A DNA stretch of 64,000 nucleotides from Pullulanibacillus pueri (GCF_014639255.1 NZ_BMFV01000021.1:16763-80762); one strand, 5' to 3'; shown: positions 1-8,445, counted from the first letter of the stretch. Numbers and translations are program-made. The notes: generated from the letters alone by a model not told the origin.

Positions 1-747
1 TGAGCCTTCATCGAGATAAAAACAGGGAAAGCGAGAAGACTCAAACACTTTTTCCTTAGGTGCAAACCAAGCAAAAACCTTACGCAAAGGCTGGATAGGA
101 AGTTTGAGAGTTCTCAAAAGCTTAGGAGAAGAGGCACCTACAGTAACTATGACCTTGTCGGCGAGGTAGGTGTTGTTAGGTGTCCTAACTTTAATTTTAT
201 GAGGAGTTGTTTCGATATCAAGGACAGGCGTATGTGTCATCAGCTCAGCTTTGTTTTTTAAGGCCAGGGCTTTGTAGGCTTCTATACAATTTTCACTATA
301 TAAGAAGCCAGAATCCGCTTCAAAACACCCAATGAAATGGCGAGGAACCATAATCCCTGGCCATTTCTTCATGATGTCACGTGATGACATGATTTGAAGA
401 GGGAGGTTGTAGCGATCGGCTGATGCTAATGTTTCTTTTATAAAGGGGGAGTGTTCTTGACCGATGCCAAGGACTCCAGTTTTTTCGAATATTTTGTAAC
501 TGGATTCCCGTTCTAATTCCTCCCAAAGAGCTTGTGCATGTTGGAGTAAAGAAACATACTGATGCCCCTCCCCATAGGCATGACGGATCATACGTGTTTC
601 TCCATGATGACTACCATAATTATGAGGCGGATTAAAAGCATCTAACAATAATGTTTTGACCTTGGCTTGTGCAAGAAAGGCTCCTGTGGCCATTCCCATT
701 GTGCCGGCGCCTACTACGATAACATCATATAATGTGCTTTGACTCAT
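1..747 (-). CDS. solA: N-methyl-L-tryptophan oxidase / monomeric sarcosine oxidase family FAD enzyme (3' end cut by window)
   Basis: This is an FAD-dependent amine oxidase of the MSOX/SolA family, which oxidises N-methylated amino acids to the free amine with formaldehyde and H2O2. The N-terminal 249 codons are present and the reading frame stays open to base 1. Residues about 8-19 hold the dinucleotide-binding VVGAGTMGMATG, followed by SHHGETRMIRHAYGEG, typical of the flavin-binding region. The start ATG at 747 follows an AGGAG-like site on the minus strand. It is a paralogue of the complete gene at 24231-25370; the two translations align without gaps over most of their length at roughly 60% identity by eye. 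The exact N-methyl substrate cannot be read from the sequence. Confidence 0.85.
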   Translation of the reverse strand, partial: MSQSTLYDVIVVGAGTMGMATGAFLAQAKVKTLLLDAFNPPHNYGSHHGETRMIRHAYGEGHQYVSLLQHAQALWEELERESSYKIFEKTGVLGIGQEHSPFIKETLASADRYNLPLQIMSSRDIMKKWPGIMVPRHFIGCFEADSGFLYSENCIEAYKALALKNKAELMTHTPVLDIETTPHKIKVRTPNNTYLADKVIVTVGASSPKLLRTLKLPIQPLRKVFAWFAPKEKVFESSRFPCFYLDEGS

Positions 748-1149
748 AAAATCGCTCTCCTAAATAAACCAGTGATGATACCTATGTATAAAAAATTCAA
801 TAGGTGAGGAAGTAGAACTTATAAAAGTGAAATTTTAAAAAAACTCAGCATGATAACTTTATGTAAGACCTAATAAGGGCAACTTTGGCTTCTTCACCAT
901 AAGGTCGCGGCGAAGTCAAGTTTTCTAATTAAGTAGGTCCATTTTATCATGGGTTTACACAATTTTCTAATAGATCAAGGACGATAGGGTGAAAAGGTAG
1001 TCCTATTGTACCATAAAAAAATAATTCATATTGATTTAGTTGGTTATTGAGAAGAATGATTGTCTATGTAACGTTTTGTGTATAACCTCCGCCATTTCAG
1101 GCATATTAAGACAATGAAATAAAAGCTTAGTACGGTGCGGAGGGTGTTT
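748..1149. other. Intergenic region between divergent genes, no clear feature
   Basis: About 400 bases separate the amine oxidase (minus) from the Ca2+/H+ exchanger (plus). Promoters for both should lie here, but I see no convincing -35/-10 pair, operator palindrome or riboswitch. Confidence 0.4.
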
Positions 1150-2199
1150 ATGAATAAGGCCTTTTTTATTCTCGTGATCATTGGGGTGCCTTTATCCGTG
1201 ATTGGCAGCCTCTTGAATTGGAACTTTATTATGATGTTCGCTATCTATTGTGTAACGATCATTAGCTTAGCGAATTATATCAGGCGATCAACAGAAAGTT
1301 TAGCAAGTGTTGTTGGAGATACGATTGGGGGACTCCTCAATGCAACCTTTGGAAATGCGGCTGAAATTATTATTTCCTTTTTTGCTTTACGTGAGGGGCT
1401 GAATACCGTTGTCATATCCTCCATTACAGGGGTGATCCTCGTTAATCTCTTATTTGCAGGGGGATTATCCATATTAATAGGGGGTCTTCGATATAAACAA
1501 CAGAACTTTAGTGTATTTAAAGCCCGTCATAATACGGGGCTTCTTTTCTTCGCGATTGTTGTTGCCTTTGTGTTGCCTTACATTTTTTCCAGTCGTATAA
1601 ATGAAGCCAAAATGCAAGTCTTGTCAACGGCCTTTGCGATTGTCATGGTTGTTTTATATCTTCTGGCCCTCTTCTTTAAACTGGTCACACATAAGGGGGT
1701 ATTTACAGGCGAAAAGAAAGAGGGGGAGGAACAAGAAGAACCAGAATGGGGAAAAGGGAAAGCGATACTTATCCTGGCATTGGCTACAGTTGTTCTGGCC
1801 TATATTAGTGAAAAGCTCGTCGGAACCATTGAACCCGTCGGCGATGCACTCGGGTGGACAGAGGTGTTTATTGGGATTATTGTTGTTGCTGTCGTGGGCA
1901 GTGCAGCGGAGTATGTCTCTGCTATTTATATGGCGTATCGCAATCGGATGGATATTATGATGGAAATCGCCATTGGCTCTACGGTGCAATCGGCCATGTT
2001 TGTCGCCCCGATTCTTGTGCTCTTATCCTATTTCTTTACTTTCCTTCCCCTTGTATTTACTACAACCGATCTTGTGGCTATGATTCTGGCTGTGTTAATG
2101 ACAATGTCGATGACTAATGACGGTGATTCGAATTGGTTTGAAGGGGCTTTGTTGATCGGAACGTATATTGCCATGGCCTTTGGCTTTTATTTATTGTAA
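1150..2199 (+). CDS. cax: Calcium/proton exchanger (CaCA superfamily, ChaA/YfkE-like)
   Basis: This integral membrane antiporter exports cytoplasmic Ca2+ in exchange for protons. Two inverted copies of the alpha repeat are visible: GNAAEIIIS in the first half and GSAAEYVSA in the second, each with the acidic residue that binds calcium in this family. They are embedded in about ten hydrophobic segments and split by an acidic, lysine-rich loop near residues 195-205, as usual for Cax proteins. ATG 1150 is chosen over an in-frame GTG at 1135 because GGAGG at 1139-1143 sits six bases before it, and the upstream GTG overlaps that site. At about 349 residues it has the family's normal length. It appears monocistronic. 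Confidence 0.9.
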   Translation: MNKAFFILVIIGVPLSVIGSLLNWNFIMMFAIYCVTIISLANYIRRSTESLASVVGDTIGGLLNATFGNAAEIIISFFALREGLNTVVISSITGVILVNLLFAGGLSILIGGLRYKQQNFSVFKARHNTGLLFFAIVVAFVLPYIFSSRINEAKMQVLSTAFAIVMVVLYLLALFFKLVTHKGVFTGEKKEGEEQEEPEWGKGKAILILALATVVLAYISEKLVGTIEPVGDALGWTEVFIGIIVVAVVGSAAEYVSAIYMAYRNRMDIMMEIAIGSTVQSAMFVAPILVLLSYFFTFLPLVFTTTDLVAMILAVLMTMSMTNDGDSNWFEGALLIGTYIAMAFGFYLL

Positions 2200-2214
2200 T
2201 GATGGGATAACACC

Positions 2215-2393
2215 TGACTAACAAAAGAGAGCCGTGCGCACGGAAGAGTGGGCTGACTCACAAAAGAGCCGTCCCACTCACGAAAGCGAGTCACAACGCA
2301 CAAATGGCGCACATAACAAGGGTGAAACTCACAAAAGAGAGCCGTGCGCGCACATAAGAGGGGGCTGCCAAGTAGCAGACTGACAAAAAGAGG
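2215..2393. repeat. Degenerate short repeats with core ACAAAAGAGAGCCG
   Basis: A 19-bp unit (ACAAAAGAGAGCCGTGCGC) occurs exactly at 2221-2239 and 2331-2349. Decayed versions lie at about 2255-2271, 2276-2290, 2295-2309 and 2378-2393, each usually led by GACTCAC, GACTAAC or GACTGAC. Inverse-orientation relatives (TCTTTTGTTAGT) occur at about 56575-56606 and 61201-61212. The stretch fills most of the spacer between the exchanger and the sigma-54 activator, and no gene fits in it. Confidence 0.7.
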
Positions 2394-2491
2394 ATGATAG
2401 ACCCTATTATAATTACCTTTGACTATTGCTGATGGCGTGCTAAGATATTATTTAAAAGATTTCAGCTAGAAATGTCTCGAGGTGTCCGGAA

Positions 2492-4561
2492 ATGGTGAAA
2501 AAACAACTTGCGGTGATAGGGTATGGGCAAAGTACTGTCAAAACGATTATCGATCAGCTTTATGAAATTGGGATGGATGATTACTTTGAGTTTACGGCAT
2601 TAACAATCGATAAGTTATTGGATAGAACACTCCCCAAGGATGTGCTTGTCCTTGTGACAAGCCGCGTCCTTCAAGCCATGGCCAAACCGTATTTACCTAA
2701 GGAAACACCTATACTGGTCGCTAAACGAATGATTAATTATGCCAATATTCGGCAACTCTTAGAATTACCTGATCAGATGGATGTATTATTAGTGAGTAAT
2801 ATGAAAGAAGCCGCTCATGAGATCAAAGACGTTTTAATTGAAGCGGGCATTAATCTTAACTTCTTTCCTTATTATCCTAACGCAGATCTACCGAAGAATA
2901 TTCGGGTTGCCATAACGCCAGGGGATAAGGAACAAGTCCCAGAAACCATTGATCATGTCATCGATATGGGTGTCCGCCTGCTCGATATCTCAACGATCAT
3001 TGAGGTATTTCATCACTTTGGGATAACGGATCTTCCGTATCACCGCTTGACAACTCGCTATCTTCACTCCTTATTATCCGTCACCGTTCAATTAAACGAA
3101 GAGATTTTTATGACCAAAATGCTTCGGAACAGTTTGGAGGAAATAGTGGACAATGTTGATGAAGCGGTTATTGTCTATAACGAAGAGGGAATTGTTCACT
3201 TTATCAATCATAAAGCTATTAAGCTTTTGGAGATTAAAGAAGAACAATTAGTCGGGAAAAGTATTCATCATATAGCCAAGCCCTCTTTTCTCGAGGCGGT
3301 AAAATCGATCAAGAATGCATACGATGTTTTTAAAGAAATTGATCAAGTGACGTACTATATGCAGAAAAAGCCTATTGAAATTGATCAGCAGCCCTTCGGA
3401 ACGCTTGTGATGTTTCGAGAAGCCAATGAAATTCAGAGGCTTGAACATCGATACCGTGATCAAAGTAAAAGGAAAAATTTTGTTTCCAAATATTCGTTTG
3501 ATGATATGGTGGCCACTAGCGGTTCCATTATGCATTTAAAAGTCATCGCCAGGAAGCTTGCAAAAAGTGATAGTACGATTCTTATTTTGGGTGAAACCGG
3601 TACAGGAAAAGAAGTGTTAGCTCAATCGATTCATCATGCTTCTCCGAGAGCCTATCTTCCTTTCGTAGGGGTTAACTTTTCGTCCTTTTCCGAAAGTTTA
3701 TTGGAAAGCGAACTGTTTGGGTATGAAGGTGGTGCTTTTACTGGAGCAAGGAAAAATGGCAAAAGTGGCTTATTTGAACAAGCGCATAAGGGCACCTTAT
3801 TTTTAGATGAAATCGGGGATGCCTCGGGTGCTATTCAACAAAGACTATTAAGGGTCTTGCAAGAAAAAGAGATTATGAGGGTCGGGGGCGAACAAGTTAT
3901 TCCTGTTGATGTTCGGATTATTGCGGCGACAAATAGAAATTTAGAAGAGATGATGGAAGAGGGCAGTTTTAGAAAGGATCTTTTTTATCGTTTGAATATA
4001 TTGCCGCTATATTTACCGCCGTTACGGGAACGGAAGGAAGATATAGAAGTCTTAACCGAACTCTTTATCCAGGAGGTCTGTCAGCATCTTCATCGCGAGC
4101 CCCCTTACTTTACCTCGAGGGCTAAGAAGGAAATGGTCAATTATCATTGGCCTGGGAATGTCCGGGAATTGCATAATGTGATTGAATACTTGATGCACAT
4201 TGTAGAGGAGTATATTGATGCTGAGCATCTACCGTTTGTCTCAGGCTCAAATTTTGTTAATAATACGATGGGGCGCCGACCTGATTTCGAGGGTTTGCTT
4301 GATGAGTTCCGAGAAAAAAACTTTCTCACAGAAATGACCTCTATTTTAGAGTTTCTTAACATGTCAAAGAACTGTGCAGGGCGTCCGGCGTTATTAAAAG
4401 GCTTGTCAGAGAAGCAATTACATTTAACGGATCAACAGCTGCGCTATCGCCAGCAAATATTACGAGACTTCAATTTAATTGAGATGCATAGAGGCAGAAA
4501 GGGGAGTACAATTACGCAGCGGGGAAAAGAGTTATTAAGTTATATGAAAAGTGTTCAATAA
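2492..4561 (+). CDS. Sigma-54-dependent transcriptional activator with winged-helix C-terminus
   Basis: This enhancer-binding protein drives open-complex formation by sigma-54 RNA polymerase. Residues 1 to about 190 form a Rossmann/PrpR_N-like sensory region that I cannot assign to a ligand. A PAS-like segment follows at about 210-310, then the AAA+ domain with Walker A GETGTGKE at 367-374, the sigma-54 contact loop GAFTGA at 414-419, Walker B TLFLDEIGD and the RNP/RxFRxDLFYRLN region. The C-terminus lacks the usual Fis-type helix-turn-helix. It instead ends in a winged-helix-like stretch of about 70 residues (LRYRQQILRDFNLIE, then a basic wing RGRKGS). GAGGTG at 2479-2484 sets the ATG. The nearby -24/-12 promoters at 6221-6236 and 6669-6685 are its probable targets. 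No phosphorylatable receiver domain is evident, so a small molecule is the likelier signal. Confidence 0.9.
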   Translation: MVKKQLAVIGYGQSTVKTIIDQLYEIGMDDYFEFTALTIDKLLDRTLPKDVLVLVTSRVLQAMAKPYLPKETPILVAKRMINYANIRQLLELPDQMDVLLVSNMKEAAHEIKDVLIEAGINLNFFPYYPNADLPKNIRVAITPGDKEQVPETIDHVIDMGVRLLDISTIIEVFHHFGITDLPYHRLTTRYLHSLLSVTVQLNEEIFMTKMLRNSLEEIVDNVDEAVIVYNEEGIVHFINHKAIKLLEIKEEQLVGKSIHHIAKPSFLEAVKSIKNAYDVFKEIDQVTYYMQKKPIEIDQQPFGTLVMFREANEIQRLEHRYRDQSKRKNFVSKYSFDDMVATSGSIMHLKVIARKLAKSDSTILILGETGTGKEVLAQSIHHASPRAYLPFVGVNFSSFSESLLESELFGYEGGAFTGARKNGKSGLFEQAHKGTLFLDEIGDASGAIQQRLLRVLQEKEIMRVGGEQVIPVDVRIIAATNRNLEEMMEEGSFRKDLFYRLNILPLYLPPLRERKEDIEVLTELFIQEVCQHLHREPPYFTSRAKKEMVNYHWPGNVRELHNVIEYLMHIVEEYIDAEHLPFVSGSNFVNNTMGRRPDFEGLLDEFREKNFLTEMTSILEFLNMSKNCAGRPALLKGLSEKQLHLTDQQLRYRQQILRDFNLIEMHRGRKGSTITQRGKELLSYMKSVQ

Positions 4562-4565
4562 TTTG

Positions 4566-4603
4566 AAAGGTCATCAACACATAAAGTGGAGATGACCTTT
4601 TTT
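4566..4603 (+). terminator. Rho-independent terminator of the sigma-54 activator gene
   Basis: AAAGGTCATC (4566-4575) pairs with GATGACCTTT (4591-4600) and is followed by a T run, five bases after the stop codon. Confidence 0.85.
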
Positions 4604-4678
4604 ACATCATACAAGTGTAAACGAACAAGGGTTATAGTCGGTAATGGTACTCAGTGTCCTTCGTTTCATCACTTTTGC

Positions 4679-4705
4679 TTAGAACACTGTATTTTGGTGT
4701 TCTAA
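4679..4705. other. 9-bp perfect inverted repeat between convergent genes
   Basis: TTAGAACAC (4679-4687) and GTGTTCTAA (4697-4705) form a hairpin with a nine-base loop in the spacer between the activator and the convergent dipeptidase gene. Neither strand follows it with a strong T run, so it is a poor terminator for the dipeptidase; a weak terminator or protein site are both possible. Confidence 0.4.
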
Positions 4706-4767
4706 ATTTTCAGCGTTATAAAAGGGATTGGGCGCATTTGCATGGTTGTTTTTTGACATCATGTCAT

Positions 4768-6186
4768 TCACAGTTGGCTTAAATCGTACAGAGCCTTGGC
4801 ATAAATGGCTGTGGCTTGAATTAAGTCGTCAATGTCAATAAATTCATTGGCCTGGTGGGCGGTCATCGCTTTTCCAGGGAAGGAGGCGCCGAAGGCTACG
4901 CCGTTTTCCATAAGTCGAGCATAGGTCCCTCCCCCAGTTGTTAACAACGTGGGCTCTTGACCGGTAATGTCTTGATAGGCCTTTTGCATGGTTTTAATCA
5001 TAGGATGCTCGGGTGAGACATGGTGCGGCTGCGAGTGGCGTACTTCCTCCACCTTTAAGCCAAAGGCTTCTGCGGATTCCATCAGAATTTCTACTGTTCT
5101 CATATAGTTGGTATTTAATGGACACCGGATATTTAGGGATATATCGAGTCCGTTGTGATCATAACGGAAAATCCCAGCATTGACGGTAAGTGGTCCAAGG
5201 GTAGGTTCACTATATGAAATACCGAGTGCTTTGCCGAAAGGGTCTCTATAAAGATGGGTACTACAGTAGTTCGCAAAAGCTTGATCTTCACTGGCAAGAG
5301 GCAGGGTATTTAAAAAGTATAGAAGTTCTAGAGCCGCATTCACACCATTTTGCGGTTCCATACCATGAACGGTTTTGCCATAAAGAGTTAGTTCAAGGCC
5401 TTCTGAAATGAGCTTCGTTTCACCTTTTAAATGATAGCTTTGGCAATATTCTTGGAAAGCGGAAGGGATGGCTTGGAGGTCTTGTCCTTGTAATTGAACG
5501 ACAGCTTGTCCAGGAACCATATTACTTCTTTCTCCAGAATGGAAATGATGGATGTTTATATTTTTGTCGTCTTTTATGTCTGACTTTTTGGCAGGACGCG
5601 TTATTTTTACATGAATTTGTCCCTTTTCAGCATGAATGATTGGAAAATCAGCATCAGGAGAAAAGCCGAAGATGGGCTGTTGTTCCACTTTTAAATAGTG
5701 GCGAATACAACGCATACCACTTTCTTCATCTGTTCCAAAAATAAGTCGAATTCGACGCTTTATAGGCACTCCTAGCTCCTTGAGGATTTTAAGGGCATAA
5801 AAGGCTGCCATACCAGGACCTTTGTCGTCAATAGCACCTCTTGCGATAAGTTTGTCACCAACAATCGTGGCGTCGAACGGTGGGGTATCCCATTCGGAGG
5901 CCGTTGCTGGTACGACATCAACATGAGCTAAAACACCGATATAGTCATCAGAGTCTCCATATTCTATGTAACCCGCATAGCCCTCTATATTTTTAGTTGT
6001 AAAATCATTTTTATTGCCTAGCTCTAAGGCATAGTTTAAAGCTTTATCTATGTTGACACCCATGGGGCTTTCTGGGGTCTGGGTTTCGAGTGATTTAACA
6101 CTCGGAATATTTAATAATCCAATAAGATCCTTTAATAAATCATCCTTGCGTTGTTCTGCTTCTTTCATCCAATCTATATTGCTCAT
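4768..6186 (-). CDS. pepV: M20 family dipeptidase, PepV/Sapep-like
   Basis: This cytoplasmic metallo-dipeptidase would hydrolyse dipeptides delivered by the neighbouring oligopeptide transporter. The M20 metal and catalytic residues are in place, counted from ATG 6186: H88 and D90 (AHVDVVP), D120 (IDDKGP), E154/E155 (GTDEESG) and a C-terminal His in HQAN. Positions differ by about one residue from those known for Lactobacillus PepV. The 472-residue length with a lid domain insertion fits PepV. An in-frame ATG at 6213 is rejected: AGGAGG at 6194-6199 serves ATG 6186, and the sigma-54 promoter at 6221-6236 would start transcription near 6211, leaving no room for the earlier codon. It is divergent from the opp operon, and the two probably form one regulon under the activator at 2492. 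Confidence 0.92.
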   Translation of the reverse strand: MSNIDWMKEAEQRKDDLLKDLIGLLNIPSVKSLETQTPESPMGVNIDKALNYALELGNKNDFTTKNIEGYAGYIEYGDSDDYIGVLAHVDVVPATASEWDTPPFDATIVGDKLIARGAIDDKGPGMAAFYALKILKELGVPIKRRIRLIFGTDEESGMRCIRHYLKVEQQPIFGFSPDADFPIIHAEKGQIHVKITRPAKKSDIKDDKNINIHHFHSGERSNMVPGQAVVQLQGQDLQAIPSAFQEYCQSYHLKGETKLISEGLELTLYGKTVHGMEPQNGVNAALELLYFLNTLPLASEDQAFANYCSTHLYRDPFGKALGISYSEPTLGPLTVNAGIFRYDHNGLDISLNIRCPLNTNYMRTVEILMESAEAFGLKVEEVRHSQPHHVSPEHPMIKTMQKAYQDITGQEPTLLTTGGGTYARLMENGVAFGASFPGKAMTAHQANEFIDIDDLIQATAIYAKALYDLSQL

Positions 6187-6220
6187 TTTATGACCTCCTT
6201 TTATATTCATCATAATCTAA

Positions 6221-6236
6221 TGCAATTTTCATGCCA
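6221..6236 (-). promoter_or_regulatory. Sigma-54 (-24/-12) promoter of the dipeptidase gene
   Basis: On the minus strand this reads TGGCATGAAAATTGCA. It matches TGGCACRNNNNTTGCW except for one T for C, with the invariant GG and GC and the required 10-base separation. The predicted start lies near 6211, giving a 25-nt leader to ATG 6186. Confidence 0.85.
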
Positions 6237-6338
6237 GTTGAGTTTTCTTTGATTTCTACAACATTCAATCTGAGGAAGTCGAGCCCAGCTTTCCCAAAAG
6301 CGGGAGGGTAGACGAGTCATGTGCCTTATCATCATTAG

Positions 6339-6377
6339 GGGCTCTTTTTATTTTAAAGATAAAAAAAGAAAAAGCCC
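6339..6377. other. Long AT-rich hairpin between the divergent sigma-54 promoters
   Basis: GGGCT followed by T-rich sequence (6339 onward) pairs with A-rich sequence ending in AGCCC (6373-6377), giving a hairpin whose arms are mostly A/T. It lies upstream of both promoters, so it is not an obvious terminator for either; it may bend DNA or block stray transcription. Confidence 0.4.
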
Positions 6378-6423
6378 AACCAAAAGGAAAGTGTCACTTT
6401 AGATCATTTTAGAATTAAAGAGT

Positions 6424-6457
6424 TAACCAATAGCACAATGAATCTTTTAATTGGTTA
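6424..6457. promoter_or_regulatory. Candidate enhancer (UAS) for the sigma-54 activator
   Basis: TAACCAAT (6424-6431) and ATTGGTTA (6450-6457) form an 8-bp perfect inverted repeat spaced by 18 bases. Its centre is about 230 bases from one predicted sigma-54 start and about 255 from the other, a normal distance for an enhancer shared by divergent promoters. Binding is inferred only. Confidence 0.35.
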
Positions 6458-6491
6458 CTAAATAAAAAGAAGAATATTTTAAAAAATAAAG

Positions 6492-6505
6492 TGTAAGCGC
6501 TATTT
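6492..6505 (+). promoter_or_regulatory. cre-like site upstream of the opp operon
   Basis: TGTAAGCGCTATTT matches 12 of 14 positions of the CcpA site TGWAANCGNTNWCA; the last two conserved bases are wrong. It lies about 165 bases upstream of the sigma-54 promoter of oppA. Confidence 0.3.
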
Positions 6506-6668
6506 TTAAAAGGTTACAAATTCATAGAAAATAATAAAAAGAAAATTTTTAGAGCAGTGGGTTGAATGATAAGGACTTGGTTTTATGCACTTCATCATCC
6601 TTGAAAGGAGCTAAAGGTCGCGCTTTTTTGCTTTATTTTATGGCCAAAGAGTCCTATTTTGTTTTGTT

Positions 6669-6685
6669 TTGGCACGATTTTTGCA
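6669..6685 (+). promoter_or_regulatory. Sigma-54 (-24/-12) promoter of the opp-asparaginase operon
   Basis: TTGGCACGATTTTTGCA is a full match to TTGGCACRNNNNTTGCW, with GG at 6671-6672 and GC at 6683-6684. Transcription should start near 6696, 28 bases before the oppA ATG. Confidence 0.93.
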
Positions 6686-6723
6686 TATTAAAATAGTGAA
6701 AAATATATAAGGAGGCAATAGAG

Positions 6724-8367
6724 ATGAAAAAGGGGTTAGTTGTTTCATTTTTACTGATAGTCTGTTTAGTTTTAAGTGCGTGTAATAGTTTTTCATCAAA
6801 GGATGCTTCTTCTGGCTCTGGTACGGAGGGCACAAGTGGAGGTTCAAAAAAATCTGATGACACGTTAAATTTATATTTTGATAATGATATTCCGGACTTG
6901 AACCCGATAAAAACTACGGATTCTATCTCTTTCTCCGTTCTAGGTAATGTCATGGAAGGATTGTATCGACTGGATGAGAATAATAAGCCTGTTCCCGCCA
7001 TGGCCAAAAGTGTCAAGGTTTCAGACGACGGTTTGACCTATACCTTTACCCTACGTGATGGGATTAAGTGGAGTAATGGCGAGCCTGTTACCGCTCAAGA
7101 TTTTGTTGATGGTTGGTTATTGGGGATGAATCCTCAAACATCAGGATCCTACCGATTTATTTTGACAGATTATATTGTGAATGGTGAAGAGTATACCAAT
7201 GGCAAAGTGAAAGCCGACAAGGTTGGGGTGGAAGCGCCTGATGATAAAACATTTATCGTTCATATCAAAAAACCAACGCCTTATTTCTTAGGGTTAACAA
7301 CCTTTGAAAAGTATTATCCAGTTAACAAAGCCTTTTTCGAGAAAAACAAGGATGATTTCGGCCAAAGTCCAGACAAGCTCTTATATAATGGGCCATATGT
7401 TCTGACTGACTTTAATCCAGCATCAGGGGTCACCTTAAAGAAAAATGATCAATACTGGGATAAGGCTAATGTTAATATTCCTAATATTGATATTAAAGTG
7501 ATAAAAGAGGCAAGTACAGCCTTGAACTTATACAATGGTGGCCAGTTAGATTACGTTAATCTTTCATCTGAAGATGTGAATAACTATAAAGACAAGCCGG
7601 AGTTTGGTACACAGACGAATTTTAGATCCTATTATGTACAATTTAATTTAGGAGATTCAGTTCTTAAAAACAAGAGTCTCAGACAGGCACTACAGCTTTC
7701 ATATGATCCGAGCACTCTAGAAAAGGTCATTTTGAATAATGGCTCGAAAGCAGCTTCTGGTCTTATTCCTCCAGGAATGGAAGGCGTAGATGGAAAATCA
7801 TTCCGCGACTTACAAGGAGATGTGATCAAACCAGATGTGGCTAAAGCCAAAGATCTCTGGAAGGAGGGCATAAAGGAACTCGGCAAGACACCGAAACTAC
7901 AGCTGCTTGTTTCTGATGATACGGTCGAAAAAGATACGGCAACTTTTTTACAGAGCCAGTGGAAGAAAAACCTTGGCATTGATGTTGAACTTGTCACTAA
8001 ACCTTATAGTGGTCGTTTAGATACAATGCGGGCAGGCGATTACCAAATGGCGATCTCGGCATGGGGTGCTGATTATAATGACCCCATGACTTATATGGAT
8101 TTGTGGGTGTCACCGGCAACACCTTTCCGTGGAAGTTTTTCAAATAAAGAATATGACCAACTCATTAAGGATGCCAAGAGTCAAAGTGATGATACCAAGC
8201 GTATGAATGAGTTGTTAAAAACAGAACAAATCTTATTGAAGGATGAAGCTGTCCTTGCACCTCTCTATTATCAAGGGCAGGCTTATCTCCAAAACCCGAA
8301 AGTTAAAGGCTTGGTATTCCATCCTTGGGGTAATCCTTGGGATTATAAATATGCCACTATGGATTGA
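6724..8367 (+). CDS. oppA: Oligopeptide ABC transporter substrate-binding lipoprotein (OppA/DppE family)
   Basis: This extracytoplasmic receptor captures peptides for the permeases encoded next. A lipoprotein signal peptide ends at the lipobox LSAC with the lipidated cysteine at position 20, followed by a Ser/Gly-rich linker. The SBP_bac_5 core is clear: the segment around residues 65-80 (NVMEGLYRLDENNKPVPAMA), then DGLTYTFTLRDGIKWSNGEPVTAQDFVDGW. At 547 residues it has the normal size for cluster C binding proteins. GGAGG at 6711-6715 sets the start. It is the first gene after the sigma-54 promoter and is followed by a small GC-rich hairpin before oppB, which may let the receptor be made in excess. 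Confidence 0.93.
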   Translation: MKKGLVVSFLLIVCLVLSACNSFSSKDASSGSGTEGTSGGSKKSDDTLNLYFDNDIPDLNPIKTTDSISFSVLGNVMEGLYRLDENNKPVPAMAKSVKVSDDGLTYTFTLRDGIKWSNGEPVTAQDFVDGWLLGMNPQTSGSYRFILTDYIVNGEEYTNGKVKADKVGVEAPDDKTFIVHIKKPTPYFLGLTTFEKYYPVNKAFFEKNKDDFGQSPDKLLYNGPYVLTDFNPASGVTLKKNDQYWDKANVNIPNIDIKVIKEASTALNLYNGGQLDYVNLSSEDVNNYKDKPEFGTQTNFRSYYVQFNLGDSVLKNKSLRQALQLSYDPSTLEKVILNNGSKAASGLIPPGMEGVDGKSFRDLQGDVIKPDVAKAKDLWKEGIKELGKTPKLQLLVSDDTVEKDTATFLQSQWKKNLGIDVELVTKPYSGRLDTMRAGDYQMAISAWGADYNDPMTYMDLWVSPATPFRGSFSNKEYDQLIKDAKSQSDDTKRMNELLKTEQILLKDEAVLAPLYYQGQAYLQNPKVKGLVFHPWGNPWDYKYATMD

Positions 8368-8374
8368 GCGGAGC

Positions 8375-8390
8375 GAGGGCGAAGGCCCTC
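8375..8390 (+). other. Intercistronic hairpin between oppA and oppB
   Basis: GAGGGC (8375-8380) and GCCCTC (8385-8390) close a GAAG tetraloop, followed by a pyrimidine tract that is not a clean T run. It could be a leaky terminator or an mRNA 3'-end stabiliser. Similar hairpins follow the binding-protein genes at 18420-18445 and 63812-63841. Confidence 0.6.
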
Positions 8391-8445
8391 TCTTCCTTCT
8401 TTCAAAGGATAGATTGGAAAAATTGTTGTGGGGTGGTGTAGCGAC

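Noticed and set aside
4679..4705. Terminator for the dipeptidase gene
   Set aside because: The hairpin is perfect but no T run follows on the minus strand, so it is listed only as an inverted repeat.
6187..6213. Earlier ATG for the dipeptidase gene at 6213
   Set aside because: It lies upstream of, or at, the predicted sigma-54 transcription start near 6211, and the good ribosome binding site serves ATG 6186.
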